The notes below the pieces were generated by a model, which made no database searches, had not been told where the DNA came from, and worked only from the letters and a program-made list of their open reading frames with translations. DNA of 64,000 bases, from assembly GCA_016936075.1 (NCBI GenBank), contig JAFGPS010000079.1, forward strand, positions 1-64,000, given 5' to 3'. Positions 33,474-43,684 of the stretch are shown in pieces. Origin of the DNA: Sedimentisphaerales bacterium. GTDB taxonomy: Bacteria > Planctomycetota > Phycisphaerae > Sedimentisphaerales > Anaerobacaceae. Position 1 is the stretch's first letter; every line of letters starts with the position of its first letter. A program made the position numbers and the translations under genes.

Positions 33474-35024
33474 ATGAATAATGTTGTAGGAAATACCTTA
33501 CCAGACGAAAAACGTTTCTTTGATACTGAGCATCTTAAAGCTGATATAAAAGGTCACTCTATTCGAGGCGCTGCGGTAACTGTAACGGCTCAAGGAATTA
33601 AGTTTATCCTTCTGACTGGTTCAACTGCCGTTTTAGCCAGATTGCTGACACCAGCGGATTTCGGCTTAATTGCGATGGTTGAATTTTTTACTGCTTTTAT
33701 TATTATGTTCAAAGATCTCGGTCTTTCTATGGCAACCATACAGAAGAAGGATATTACTCACGAACAAATTACCTCTCTATTTTGGATTAATGTGGTTTTT
33801 AGTATTCTGCTTATGTTTATGACCATTGCAATTTCTCCTCTTGTTGCAAGGTTTTATAACGAGCCTCGACTTACTATGATTACAATCGCAACTGGATGTA
33901 CATTAATTATCGGAGGACTTAATCCACAGCATATGGCGTTATTAAACCGACAGATGCGTTTTGTTAGTATAGCAGTTATAAATATTGTCTCCCTGACCTG
34001 CGGTATAGTTGCTGCTATCATTGGCGCACTACTTGGATTATCCTACTGGTCGCTTATACTTATGACAATTGTTCAGGGCCTTGTCTGTGTAATCATGGTC
34101 TGGTCAATTAGCGGCTGGCGTCCGGGCAGACCAGCAGTTGGAAAAGGTGTCAAGTCGATGCTGACTTTTGGCGGGAACCTTACCGGATCCAGCGTACTTG
34201 GCTACTTTATTCGAAATGCTGATAATGCAATAATTGGATATGCTCTTGGCAGCGCCTCACTGGGAATTTACACGAAGGCTTATGGTTTGCTTATGCTTCC
34301 GATAAGACAATTTAATTCGCCTATGCAGCGCATTATGATTCCCACCCTTAGCAGATTGCAGGACGAGCCGAAGCAATACCGCAGTTTTTATCTGCAGGCT
34401 CTGGCGGCTATAGCACTTATAACAATGCCGATGGTGACATTTCTGTTCGTTTCGGCCAATGAGATAGTAGATATTCTCCTCGGAAGCGAATGGACCGCAG
34501 TGGCTCCAACGTTTCGTTTTCTGGCCCCGGCAGCATTTCTCGGTGCAATTAATTTCGCGCCGGGATGGCTCTTTGTCTCATTAGGGCGAGTTGGTACTCA
34601 ATTTCGCTGGACTATTCTTAGTGCACCAGTTATTATAATCGGATTTCTTATCGGCGTTAACTGGGGCATAAACGGTGTTGCCGCATCAGTAAGCATTACA
34701 TGGTCTGTGATGTTTGTGCTTGCTGTTTATTGGGCAACTCAACAGTCTCCAGTAAAATTTTATGATTTTATTCAGGTTCTTAGTGTCCCTGTGGCCAGTT
34801 CACTGCTCGCAGCGATTGGCTCTTTTTTGGCCGGTAGAATTGTATTGCAATACAACTCTATTATTCGCCTTGCGGTGTACAGCATAGTTTTTGTTATATG
34901 CTATTTTGCCTGCGTAATCGCTACACCTAAAGGCCGGCGGCTTATAAAGTCAATGATAAACGCAATATCTAAACTACGAAAAAAAAACAGTTCTTACAAC
35001 AATAACCAGATAAATCAGGTTTGA
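33474..35024 (+). CDS. Polysaccharide flippase, MOP superfamily (Wzx/WzxC-like)
   Basis: The protein has 516 residues and about 12-14 hydrophobic helices. The N-terminus is typical of WzxC-type exporters: IRGAAVTVTAQGIKFILLTGSTAVLARLLTPADFGLIAM. Later features include GLSMATIQKKDITHEQITSLFWINV and NADNAIIGYALGSASLGIYTKAYGLLMLP. Such proteins flip lipid-linked repeat units across the inner membrane. The next gene starts 3 bases after its stop. Confidence 0.92.
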   Translation: MNNVVGNTLPDEKRFFDTEHLKADIKGHSIRGAAVTVTAQGIKFILLTGSTAVLARLLTPADFGLIAMVEFFTAFIIMFKDLGLSMATIQKKDITHEQITSLFWINVVFSILLMFMTIAISPLVARFYNEPRLTMITIATGCTLIIGGLNPQHMALLNRQMRFVSIAVINIVSLTCGIVAAIIGALLGLSYWSLILMTIVQGLVCVIMVWSISGWRPGRPAVGKGVKSMLTFGGNLTGSSVLGYFIRNADNAIIGYALGSASLGIYTKAYGLLMLPIRQFNSPMQRIMIPTLSRLQDEPKQYRSFYLQALAAIALITMPMVTFLFVSANEIVDILLGSEWTAVAPTFRFLAPAAFLGAINFAPGWLFVSLGRVGTQFRWTILSAPVIIIGFLIGVNWGINGVAASVSITWSVMFVLAVYWATQQSPVKFYDFIQVLSVPVASSLLAAIGSFLAGRIVLQYNSIIRLAVYSIVFVICYFACVIATPKGRRLIKSMINAISKLRKKNSSYNNNQINQV

Positions 35025-35027
35025 GCA

Positions 35028-36269
35028 ATGAAAATAGCTTTTATTTTGTCTGTATTTCCTTCCATAACGACGCCCTTTATTTTTAATCAGATTACAGGAT
35101 TAATAGATAAAGGCCATGATGTCCGGATTTTTGCTTATAAGCGAGGAGGAACAGATGTTGTCCATCCTGAAGTAGAGAAATACCATCTCCTTGACAAAAC
35201 TGTATTTTTGTCACCTGAAATTAAGAACAAATGGTTTCGGTGGGCAAAGCAACTTCTATTGTTCCCATTGAATTGTGTTCAAAATCCGCGTTTGTTGAAA
35301 TGCTTTAAAAACTTGGATTCGATGAAGACTTTGGTCTGGCCTGATGCCTGTGAACTGGCTAAATATTATAATAGCTCTGATTCATTTGATGTCACCCATG
35401 TTCAATTTGGTGTCGATGCACCGAATCTTGTTTATTTACAAAGAGCTGGTCTTGTATCCGGGATTTTAGTAGTCAGCTACCGAGGAGCTGATGCGTACAT
35501 ACATTTGAAAGCGTATCCGGATTGCTATAATCTTGTATTTCAATATGCAGACAAGCTTCTGACCGTAAGCGAAGATATAAAACATCTTTTGATAGAGTAT
35601 GGAGCACCTGAAGACAAAATTATGGTTCATCATTCCGGAATACGTCTAAGTGAATTTCCTTTTTCCATTAGGCAGTTTCCACAGGATTGTCCTGTGAGGC
35701 TGTTGTGCATCGCACGCTTTGTTATATTCAAAGGAATTGATTATTTGCTTGAAGCAGTAAGTTGCCTAAAGAAAAGAGGTTATTACGTCCGACTGGATAT
35801 TCTTGGAGATGGTCAGTTGAAGAACGATTATATGGATAAGATAGAGCAATTGGGAATCTCCGACATTGCTCGACTGCGCGGTTCATACTCTTGGCCTTCA
35901 GTTTTAGAATTTCTTCAAAAAGCCCATATACTTATTTCTCCAAGTATAAGAGCAACTAATAAAGCAGAAGAAGGAATACCCAATGTGTTAAAAGAGGCTA
36001 TGGCAACAGGTCTGCCAGTAATTGCCACACGCACAGGAGGATCACCTGAGCTTGTTGAGGACGGCAAATCTGGTTTCTTAGTTCCGCAGAAAGATGCTGA
36101 TGCCTTAGCAGAAAAAATCATCTATTTAATTGAACATCCTGAAATCTGGCCTCAAATGGGATATGCCGGACGTGCTCGTGTTGAGGCCGATTATGACAGC
36201 GATAAACTGAATGACTGCCTTGAAAAAATATATCAGCAATTGTTAGTCAAAAAGAATGAAGTTATATGA
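35028..36269 (+). CDS. Glycosyltransferase family 4 (WcaL-like)
   Basis: The protein has 413 residues with a GT-B fold. The N-lobe starts MKIAFILSVFPSITTPFIFNQI, resembling colanic-acid-type transferases. The C-lobe has LLCIARFVIFKGIDYLLEAV, the DGQLKNDY turn, and a nucleotide-sugar site EEGIPNVLKEAMATGLPVIATRTGGSPELVEDGKSGFLV with the E-x7-E pair. It should add one sugar to the lipid-linked repeat from a nucleotide-sugar donor at the cytoplasmic face. It overlaps the next gene by 4 bases (ATGA). Acceptor and donor cannot be told. Confidence 0.88.
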   Translation: MKIAFILSVFPSITTPFIFNQITGLIDKGHDVRIFAYKRGGTDVVHPEVEKYHLLDKTVFLSPEIKNKWFRWAKQLLLFPLNCVQNPRLLKCFKNLDSMKTLVWPDACELAKYYNSSDSFDVTHVQFGVDAPNLVYLQRAGLVSGILVVSYRGADAYIHLKAYPDCYNLVFQYADKLLTVSEDIKHLLIEYGAPEDKIMVHHSGIRLSEFPFSIRQFPQDCPVRLLCIARFVIFKGIDYLLEAVSCLKKRGYYVRLDILGDGQLKNDYMDKIEQLGISDIARLRGSYSWPSVLEFLQKAHILISPSIRATNKAEEGIPNVLKEAMATGLPVIATRTGGSPELVEDGKSGFLVPQKDADALAEKIIYLIEHPEIWPQMGYAGRARVEADYDSDKLNDCLEKIYQQLLVKKNEVI

Positions 36270-37444
36270 AAGAAATAAAACACTTAATTTTGATATTCGG
36301 CCGCTGGTTGGCAAAAATAGCAAAACGAATTTGTGTAGGTTCATCTCACCGACAAGTTTTATTTGTTGGTGAAAGCCAACTGATGGTAGCATATCTGAAG
36401 GAAGTCTGGCAACGGCTGAAGGATGATGACAGACTTTCTCTCAGGGTAGCTTTTGATTGTGATATTGATCCACATGTAATTGCTAAAGAGATGCGGCAGT
36501 TTGAAGTCACCGGCAATAAAATTCGCCGTGTTCATTACTGGTTGGCAATGATATGGCCCTGGGATATGATTGTTTTTGCAGATTGCACAAAAGCATGGAT
36601 AGCTTTTTCAAATGTCTCAAAAAAGCTCTGGATACCACATGGTATTACCGCAGGGAAATTATCCAGAAGAAGTGGAAAAATTATTGAGTGGGATGAATGG
36701 CTTTGGAAAAAAGATAAAACACCTGCTTTTGATATGATATTCGTTATAAATGAAAAATCAAAGATAGATTTAGAAAGAGAGTGCCCTGCTTACGTGGGGC
36801 GAATAGCATGCGTTGGAGATCTTCGTTTTGACAATCTTCTTGAGGTTTGTAAAAAAAGAGAAAAGATTAAAAAATATCTTGATATACCTCAAGACAGAAA
36901 GATAGTGCTTTGTATTTCATCCTGGGGGCCAAAGTCACTTCTACATACTGTAGGTACACAATTATATCAGGAATGTTCGAATTTATCGGATAAATACCAT
37001 TTTATTATAACTGCGCATCCTAACAACTATGATAGAGATAAATCCTGGATTGATGTCGTGCAAAAGCATAAATCATGGGGAGCAACAGTCCTGGAACCTA
37101 ATGAAGACTATGTCAGTTCTCTTTCTATTGCAGATGTTTTAATTACAGATTTTACATCACTGTCATTATATTTTGTTCCTTTACTAAGGCCAATAATATC
37201 TATTCCGATACCATTAGATGTTGGCGCACCAGGCTCCAATATGTACAAAATGGAAAGTATTTCTACCCGCCTTGAGAGTCCAGGTAAGCTGAGAGATGCT
37301 TTGGAGATAGCACTTTCTTCAGAAATTAGTGATCAACATCGAGCTTTTGCAAAGGAACTTGTTGCCCATCAGGGGGAGGCATGGATTGAGATGAGGAAGA
37401 GAATTTATGAACTTCTGTCATTAAGCGAACAGGAAAGTATATAG
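36266..37444 (+). CDS. CDP-glycerol glycerophosphotransferase-like (GT-B) protein
   Basis: The protein has 392 residues. The C-terminal half carries features of the TagB/TagF (Glyphos_transf) fold: WIPHGITAGKLSR, IACVGDLRFDNL, VLCISSWGPKSLL, FIITAHPNNYD and ADVLITDFTSLSLYFVPLLRPIISI. The last of these matches the D-x-S-S region that binds CDP. It may add glycerol-phosphate or another polyol-phosphate to the glycan, or may be a diverged sugar transferase. Translation is coupled to the preceding GT4 gene by an ATGA overlap. Confidence 0.7.
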   Translation: MKEIKHLILIFGRWLAKIAKRICVGSSHRQVLFVGESQLMVAYLKEVWQRLKDDDRLSLRVAFDCDIDPHVIAKEMRQFEVTGNKIRRVHYWLAMIWPWDMIVFADCTKAWIAFSNVSKKLWIPHGITAGKLSRRSGKIIEWDEWLWKKDKTPAFDMIFVINEKSKIDLERECPAYVGRIACVGDLRFDNLLEVCKKREKIKKYLDIPQDRKIVLCISSWGPKSLLHTVGTQLYQECSNLSDKYHFIITAHPNNYDRDKSWIDVVQKHKSWGATVLEPNEDYVSSLSIADVLITDFTSLSLYFVPLLRPIISIPIPLDVGAPGSNMYKMESISTRLESPGKLRDALEIALSSEISDQHRAFAKELVAHQGEAWIEMRKRIYELLSLSEQESI

Positions 37445-37462
37445 GATTGAATTTGTAAAATA

Positions 37463-38569
37463 ATGAAACTTTTATATCTATATCGTGGTTGGAATTCCGG
37501 GACAAATCAGGCAGTTTTAAATGCATGGCGATTGGGCAGTCCTCAACTTGATATTCAGGCTTACGATTTGGATGCGATTATATTTCAAAATCTGAAAAAT
37601 AAAATCATGGCGATGCCGACTGCTTTTAGAAGGGGCGGAATAAAAGCAATAATTCCCGGCGGAGGTCGATTCGGTGATGCTGTAAAACGTTCCAAATGGT
37701 ACATGCAAAAAATTGCAAAAGAAGTTGAACAATTACAGGAATCTGAAAATTATGACTTTTCGCTTGCGATAGGAACCTTTATTCAAAATCTTAATCCTGG
37801 AAAGCCACATTTTATATATACTGACCATACAATGCTCGCAAATAAATATTATTCTGATGGCGACAAATATATTAATTTGATAAAAGAATGTATTCCTTAT
37901 GAGGAACAGTCATTAAAAAAAGCAACACTTGTTTTTACTATGAGTGACAACATTACACGTTCACTTATCGAACAATATAATCTACCAGAGGAAAAAGTCA
38001 TTAGGATTAATGGTGGTATTAATTCCTCAATTCAAGAAAAATTCGATTCATCTCGATATTCAAAAAAAAATATTTTATTTATCGGTGTTGATTGGGAAAG
38101 AAAAGGTGGCCCTCAGCTTCTCGAAGCTTTTATAAAAGTGCAAAAACATCATCATGATGCTACTTTAACGATTGTTGGTTGTTCGCCAAAAGTAAATAGC
38201 CATGGTATTGAAGTAATTGGTCGAATTCCACAAAAAGAAATTTCAAGATATTTAGTAAAAGCGAGTTGCTTTTGTATGGTTAGCCGAAGAGAACCCTTTG
38301 GAATTGTCTATCTCGAAGCGATGCATACAGGTTTGCCTGTGATAGCATCAAATTTAGGTGCAACACCTGATTTCGTAATTAATAATGAAACAGGCTTTCT
38401 TGTTGAACCTGACGATATTGAAGGGCTTGCAGAGAGAATCGAACAACTAATCGGCAATCCTGAGAAATGCAGATTAATGGGTGAGCAGGCACAAAAACTT
38501 GCGAGAGCTGAATACACATGGGAAAGAACTCAACAGAAGATGTACCAGGCTATATGTAAGGCAATTTAA
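37463..38569 (+). CDS. Glycosyltransferase family 4
   Basis: The protein has 368 residues. The N-lobe starts LLYLYRGWNSGTNQA, and mid-protein features include HFIYTDHTMLANKYY. The C-lobe has ILFIGVDWERKGGPQLLEAF and VSRREPFGIVYLEAMHTGLPVIASNLGATPDFV with the conserved E-x7-E, then GFLVEPDDIEGLAERI. The WERKGG and ReEPFG.V.lEA features are those of the sub-group that uses UDP- or GDP-activated hexoses; the exact donor is unknown. The gap to the CDP-glycerol-like gene is 18 bases. Confidence 0.88.
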   Translation: MKLLYLYRGWNSGTNQAVLNAWRLGSPQLDIQAYDLDAIIFQNLKNKIMAMPTAFRRGGIKAIIPGGGRFGDAVKRSKWYMQKIAKEVEQLQESENYDFSLAIGTFIQNLNPGKPHFIYTDHTMLANKYYSDGDKYINLIKECIPYEEQSLKKATLVFTMSDNITRSLIEQYNLPEEKVIRINGGINSSIQEKFDSSRYSKKNILFIGVDWERKGGPQLLEAFIKVQKHHHDATLTIVGCSPKVNSHGIEVIGRIPQKEISRYLVKASCFCMVSRREPFGIVYLEAMHTGLPVIASNLGATPDFVINNETGFLVEPDDIEGLAERIEQLIGNPEKCRLMGEQAQKLARAEYTWERTQQKMYQAICKAI

Positions 38570-38580
38570 GTCTTTTGTTA

Positions 38581-39738
38581 ATGACTAATACACATAAACT
38601 CACAATTTGTTTTACAGCATTGAACGCATATAATGTTCTTTCCGGTCGTGGGGACTTAAGTCATACCGGTGGGGCGGAAGTACAGCAATTATTGATTGCA
38701 AAGTGGCTTGTTGGGCGTGGATTTCCAGTCAGCTTTATTACGCTTGACCACGGCCAGACTGACGGTATAGAAATTGACGGTATAAAAGTCTATAAGGCCT
38801 ATGCCCCGAATGATGGTATTCGTGGATTGCGGTTTATTCATCCTCGATGGTCGGGGCTCTGGTCCGCTATGTCTCGGGCGAATTCAGATGTGTACTATCA
38901 ACGTACGGCTGATTGCCAAACCGGACAGGTGGGATTGTGGTGTCGTTTGCATCATAAGAAATTTATCTTTGCCGCAGCGAATGAGTCGGACTGCGTCAGT
39001 TCACTATATGCCTTAAAAAACAATAGAGAAAAAATACTGTATAAAATTGGTTTGAAGTATTCAAATATTGTTATCGCACAGACGATAACTCAGCAAAAGC
39101 TGTTACGAGAGAATATGAAGGTAGATAGTTATATTGTCCCAAACTGTCGTAATGATTCAATAGAAGGTCTCTTAGACAAAGAACTCTCAATTGAAAAATC
39201 TAAAGCTCTGCGTGTACTTTGGATTGGCCGTATTAATGAGCAAAAAAGATTTGAGTGGCTTCTTGATATTGCAGAACAATGTGCGGATATAACCTTTGAT
39301 GTTGTCGGTGCCGCAAATGTCGATTCGGATTATTCAAATGGTTTGGTACAACGTGCCGCAAAAATTCCGAATGTAAAAATGCACGGCTATGTCCCGTATT
39401 CAGAAATAGGCAAGTACTATCAGCAATGCGATATTTTATGCTGTACATCTGCTTATGAGGGTTTTCCAAATACTTTTCTGGAAGCCTGGGCAATCGGAAT
39501 GCCGGTTGTAACAACTTTTGATCCTGATGGAGTAGTTTCGGCTAATAATCTTGGTTGGATAGCTCAAGATGTCGAAGGGATTGTAAAAACTCTACAGAGA
39601 ATCATCCAGTCACCGGAAATATGGAAGAAAGCTTCAACCTCGGCCAGGCAATATTATCTCGCAAATCATACACCTGAAGTTTGTCTTCCAAAGTTTGAAA
39701 AGCTGCTTATAAAATTATTCGAAGATAAAGTGAATTGA
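38581..39738 (+). CDS. Glycosyltransferase family 4
   Basis: The protein has 385 residues from ATG 38581; an in-frame TTG at 38575 would add two residues. The N-lobe contains SHTGGAEVQQLLIAKWLVGRGF, the donor-side glycine loop of GT4 enzymes, and YYQRTADCQTGQV. The C-lobe reads VLWIGRINEQKRFEWLLDIA and CCTSAYEGFPNTFLEAWAIGMPVVTTFDPDGVV with the conserved E-x7-E. It follows the previous GT4 gene by 11 bases. Confidence 0.88.
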   Translation: MTNTHKLTICFTALNAYNVLSGRGDLSHTGGAEVQQLLIAKWLVGRGFPVSFITLDHGQTDGIEIDGIKVYKAYAPNDGIRGLRFIHPRWSGLWSAMSRANSDVYYQRTADCQTGQVGLWCRLHHKKFIFAAANESDCVSSLYALKNNREKILYKIGLKYSNIVIAQTITQQKLLRENMKVDSYIVPNCRNDSIEGLLDKELSIEKSKALRVLWIGRINEQKRFEWLLDIAEQCADITFDVVGAANVDSDYSNGLVQRAAKIPNVKMHGYVPYSEIGKYYQQCDILCCTSAYEGFPNTFLEAWAIGMPVVTTFDPDGVVSANNLGWIAQDVEGIVKTLQRIIQSPEIWKKASTSARQYYLANHTPEVCLPKFEKLLIKLFEDKVN

Positions 39739-39754
39739 ATTTGGAGATTATTCT

Positions 39755-40891
39755 TTGAAAGTAGCATTGTTTAGCAGGTATCCGAATGATTATCAACAAC
39801 CCAAAGGCGGGATAGAATCTGTCACTGTCGTTTTAGCCAGAGCATTATCTCAATTAACTGATATTGAAGTACATCTTATTACGCTCGAGCGCTGCAGGTC
39901 GGAAGTTGCAATTGAGCATGATGGAGAAGTCACAATACATAGACTTATAGGCTCAAATTGGCCGGAGATTATGGATATTCTGGCAGGGCCTGGCAAAAAA
40001 CGGTTATTAAATTATATCAGTGATTTAAAGCCTGATGTATTACACACACATGAGACATATGGTTTATGCCTGGGAAATATTTCTATTCCTCATGTTTTTA
40101 CTGTTCATGGATTTGACCATGCCAATCTTATCGCTAATTCGGCTAAACATGCGTGGATCAGGTCGCCGTTATGGAAATATGTAGAAAAGTATGGGTTTTC
40201 AAAACAGAAGCATATTATATCTATTTCTCCTTATGTGAGAAAAATGATTGAGCCGCTAACGAACGCTAAAATCTACGATATAGATAATCCCGTGGATGAG
40301 CGTTTCTTTAATATTGAGCGAAAACCGGAACAGGGCCGTATTTTATGTGTTGGTTGGGTCAATGAAAGAAAAAATACTTTGGGTTCAGTAGAAGCTTTTG
40401 CCGGCATAGCAGGTCTTTTTCCGCAGTCAAAGCTGATAATAGCCGGCCAGGCAAATGAAGAAGAATATCTTAATCGGATAAAACAAAGTATAAAAAAGCA
40501 TAATATTGACAATCAGGTAGCGATACTCGGGCATGTCAATCATATACAGTTAAAAGAAGAATTATCAAGGGCAAGTATATTGCTCCTTCCTTCGAGACAG
40601 GAGAATGCACCAATGGCGATTGCTGAAGCAATGGCGGCGGCAATTCCAGTTATTGTATCTAATCTGTGTGGAATGCCGTATATGGTTGCCGAGGGACAAA
40701 GCGGTTTTTTAGTTGATCCCGAATCAAATGAACAAATAAGTAATCGTCTAAACCAATTGGTAGCTTCAGAACAGTTATGCAAACAGATGGGAGAAAAAGG
40801 ACGCCAGATAGCATTGGAAAGATTCCATCCACAATCTGTGGCACAAAAAACAAAAGTTGTCTATGAACAGATATATGCAGAAAAAAGATAA
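39755..40891 (+). CDS. Glycosyltransferase family 4
   Basis: The protein has 378 residues from TTG 39755, with GGAG at 39742. The N-lobe starts VALFSRYPNDYQQPKGGIESVTVVLARAL. Acceptor-side elements include DVLHTHETYGLCLGN and HVFTVHGFDHANLIAN. The C-lobe has ILCVGWVNERKNTLGSVEAF and LPSRQENAPMAIAEAMAAAIPVIVSNLCGMPYMVAEGQSGFLV with the conserved Glu pair. It probably adds one sugar of the repeat unit. Confidence 0.87.
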   Translation: MKVALFSRYPNDYQQPKGGIESVTVVLARALSQLTDIEVHLITLERCRSEVAIEHDGEVTIHRLIGSNWPEIMDILAGPGKKRLLNYISDLKPDVLHTHETYGLCLGNISIPHVFTVHGFDHANLIANSAKHAWIRSPLWKYVEKYGFSKQKHIISISPYVRKMIEPLTNAKIYDIDNPVDERFFNIERKPEQGRILCVGWVNERKNTLGSVEAFAGIAGLFPQSKLIIAGQANEEEYLNRIKQSIKKHNIDNQVAILGHVNHIQLKEELSRASILLLPSRQENAPMAIAEAMAAAIPVIVSNLCGMPYMVAEGQSGFLVDPESNEQISNRLNQLVASEQLCKQMGEKGRQIALERFHPQSVAQKTKVVYEQIYAEKR

Positions 40892-40905
40892 GGATATTGT
40901 TATAA

Positions 40906-42135
40906 ATGATCATAAAAAGAATAACAGCTTATATTTTGTTGTTTAATATATATTTCTTTACTTTACTTGTAGCTATTATTGGAGGGATTATTCCAAGAAG
41001 GCGGTGGAAACCAACAGGACGTATAGCTGTTACAGGCACATTTTTTAATCCTAACTGGTATTTGTCACACGTTACTCCTCTGGCCCGAAGTGGTGTTAAA
41101 GAGGTGATTTTAGTCGTTGATGAGCCTCAAATGCCGATGGATAATGTCACATTTGTTTGTCCTCCTAAATGGGTTGCAAAAATACTTAGCCGGGCAGGTG
41201 CAAAGGCAATATGGATGTTGTTGGCCGGTTTACGATATAAACCTGACCTTTATATGGGTTACCATATAGCTCCAGGTGCTTGTTCAGCACTGGTTGCGGG
41301 CAGGATTTTCGGACGACCATCCTGTTATCAAATGACTGGAGGGCCAGCGGAAGTAATCGGAGGTGGTATAGATGCCTCAGAAAGCGTAGGTGGTTCCCTT
41401 GGACGTCCATCAAAACTTATAGAATCTTTGGCTATTCATGTTATAAGAAAGTTTGATCTTATTGTAGTACGCGGCAGTAAGGCAAGAGATTATTTGAAAG
41501 ATCAGAAAGTAAAAGGAACAATAGCTATTATCACAGGAAGTGTGAAAGAGCATCAGAAATTATCTCAAAGTGATAGAACATATGATTTAATAAATGTTGG
41601 TCAATTAGTTCCAAGGAAGCAAGTAGAGCAATTTGTTACAATTGTGCATTTGACTTCTCAACAATTACCGAAAATTAAGGCCGCGGTTGTAGGTGATGGA
41701 CCTTTATTAGAAGATTTGAAAGCTCAAGCCGCTCAGTTGGGACTTAGTGACAAAATAGAATTTCTTGGCAAGAGAAAAGATGTTGAAGCAATTCTCGGAA
41801 GTTCCAAAGTCTTTGTGATGAATTCAAAACTTGAGGGACTTGCTATTGCGATGATGGAGGCGATGGCGGCTGGAGCCGTGCCGGTGGTTGCTGATGTAGG
41901 TGATCTTAGTGATCTTGTAAATGATGGAGTTAACGGTTATTTGATTGAGCCAAACAATATCGATAGATATATAGAAAGAATTATACCAATACTGCAGGAT
42001 CAGTCTTTAAAAGAAAAGTTATCTCTTAAGTCAATCGAGGATGCGAAAAACAATTGTTATATAAACGTTATTTCCGGAAGATGGCAACATAATCTTCAAG
42101 AAACAATTCGTCGAGCACCAAAAGTAATTATATAG
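40906..42135 (+). CDS. Glycosyltransferase family 4 with N-terminal membrane helix
   Basis: The protein has 409 residues. A hydrophobic helix at about residues 7-29 is followed by a basic patch (RRRWK), so the enzyme is anchored in the inner membrane. The GT-B body has YMGYHIAPGACSALVAGRIF and CYQMTGGPAEVIGGG. The C-lobe has LINVGQLVPRKQVEQFV, VVGDGPLLEDLKAQAAQLG and NSKLEGLAIAMMEAMAAGAVPVVADVGDLSDLVNDGVNGYL. It is the fifth GT4 in the operon. The gap to the previous gene is 14 bases. Confidence 0.86.
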   Translation: MIIKRITAYILLFNIYFFTLLVAIIGGIIPRRRWKPTGRIAVTGTFFNPNWYLSHVTPLARSGVKEVILVVDEPQMPMDNVTFVCPPKWVAKILSRAGAKAIWMLLAGLRYKPDLYMGYHIAPGACSALVAGRIFGRPSCYQMTGGPAEVIGGGIDASESVGGSLGRPSKLIESLAIHVIRKFDLIVVRGSKARDYLKDQKVKGTIAIITGSVKEHQKLSQSDRTYDLINVGQLVPRKQVEQFVTIVHLTSQQLPKIKAAVVGDGPLLEDLKAQAAQLGLSDKIEFLGKRKDVEAILGSSKVFVMNSKLEGLAIAMMEAMAAGAVPVVADVGDLSDLVNDGVNGYLIEPNNIDRYIERIIPILQDQSLKEKLSLKSIEDAKNNCYINVISGRWQHNLQETIRRAPKVII

Positions 42136-42146
42136 AAATATAAGAA

Positions 42147-43646
42147 TTGAAGGACATAACAGATACTAAACATGTTGCTATTTCAGTGGGAAATAGCGAT
42201 TATTCAGACCAGCCGCCATTTTCGCCGGATACATTTTTTTCGGAATATCAGTTCAACAGGCAGACGTTGTCTGAGAAAAAAAATACTGCATACAAGGCAG
42301 TACGCAATGCTCTTGGACTATTAGGTCTGGATGCCGAAAATTATGGTTGTAAAAACTGGAATCCACTTGGCCAGATAATTAAAGCTGGTGACACGGTTGT
42401 ATTGAAGCCAAATTTTGTTCGTGATTTTCGCGAAACTCTTCCAGGTGATGATAACTGCTTAATAACTCATGGCTCAGTAATTCGTGCAACTGTTGATTAT
42501 GTTTATATTGCGCTAAAAGGTAAAGGTCGTATTATGATCGCCGACGCTCCTCAAAATGATGCAAATTTTGATGAGATAAAGCGAATGGCGGGATTGAATG
42601 AAATTAAGGAGTTTTATAAAAAACAAGCTGGTTTTGAAATTGAGGTTTATGACCTCAGACCGGAGCAGGCAAAAAAAGTAAATGGTGTTATTGTCGGTCA
42701 TGAAATATTACCAGGGGATCCGGCCGGATATGTTAAGGTTAATTTGGACAGTAACTCGATGTTTGCTGAGATTGAAGATCTCTGTGAAAAATTATACGGT
42801 TCGGAATATGATACCAGTGAAATACGCCGACATCAGACAAATGGTGTTCATGAATATTTAGTTTCAAAAACTATCTTGGATGCGGACTGCATTATTAATC
42901 TTCCCAAGCTCAAAACACATAAAAAAACAGGTGTCACATTATGTATGAAGAATCTTGTTGGGATTAACGGTAATAAAAACTGGCTTCCTCATCATAGAGA
43001 GGGAACACCTTGTCAGGGCGGTGACCAGTTTTCCGACGATAGTATAAAACATAAAATGGAACGTGAAGTTATGAAATGCTTCAGACGTTTCTTTCCGCTG
43101 TTTGGTCCTATAAGAGCAGTTATTGCTAAGCCAATAAAAGCCGTTGGTAAAAGTATTTTTGGTGACACCAACACAGATACAATTCGATCCGGCAATTGGT
43201 ATGGTAATGATACAACATGGCGGATGGTAATTGATTTAAATCGTATTTTAATGTTTGCCGATACAAATGGAAACATTATGGAACATCCGACAAGAAAAGT
43301 ATTTCATATTGTTGATGGGATTGTAGGCGGTGAAGGAAACGGCCCATTGGATACTACCTCAAAACCTATTGGGATAGTTGTTACCGGTAGTAATATGGTT
43401 GCGGTAGATTTGACATGTGCCAGATTGATGGGCTTTGATTACAAGCTGATACCAGTATTATACAGGTCGCTGACAAATTCATCTTTGCCGCTTATAACAG
43501 GCACATACAGCGATATCGTATGCAGATCAAACAACGAGCAGTTCAATCGAGTTTTGTGTGAGATTGAAGGTGAAACTTTTATTTTTAAGCCACACTTTGG
43601 CTGGAAGAAACATATTGAAATAAATAATTCTGGTAGTAAATCTTAA
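42147..43646 (+). CDS. DUF362 domain-containing protein
   Basis: The protein has 499 residues from TTG 42147; no better start lies nearby, and in-frame GTG 42186 is an alternative. It has the DUF362 core: VVLKPNFV near residue 90, MIADAPQNDANFDEI near 132, and DADCIINLPKLKTHKKTGVTLCMKNLVGINGNK near 248-280. Some DUF362 proteins carry ferredoxin domains; this one has none. The fold is of unknown biochemistry. Its presence next to a methyltransferase-CapK fusion, amid glycan genes, suggests a modification of the polymer or a lipid carrier. Confidence 0.78.
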   Translation: MKDITDTKHVAISVGNSDYSDQPPFSPDTFFSEYQFNRQTLSEKKNTAYKAVRNALGLLGLDAENYGCKNWNPLGQIIKAGDTVVLKPNFVRDFRETLPGDDNCLITHGSVIRATVDYVYIALKGKGRIMIADAPQNDANFDEIKRMAGLNEIKEFYKKQAGFEIEVYDLRPEQAKKVNGVIVGHEILPGDPAGYVKVNLDSNSMFAEIEDLCEKLYGSEYDTSEIRRHQTNGVHEYLVSKTILDADCIINLPKLKTHKKTGVTLCMKNLVGINGNKNWLPHHREGTPCQGGDQFSDDSIKHKMEREVMKCFRRFFPLFGPIRAVIAKPIKAVGKSIFGDTNTDTIRSGNWYGNDTTWRMVIDLNRILMFADTNGNIMEHPTRKVFHIVDGIVGGEGNGPLDTTSKPIGIVVTGSNMVAVDLTCARLMGFDYKLIPVLYRSLTNSSLPLITGTYSDIVCRSNNEQFNRVLCEIEGETFIFKPHFGWKKHIEINNSGSKS

Positions 43647-43684
43647 GAGTGAAGAGGTGACTGAAGTAATGGAGATTTTTTTGA

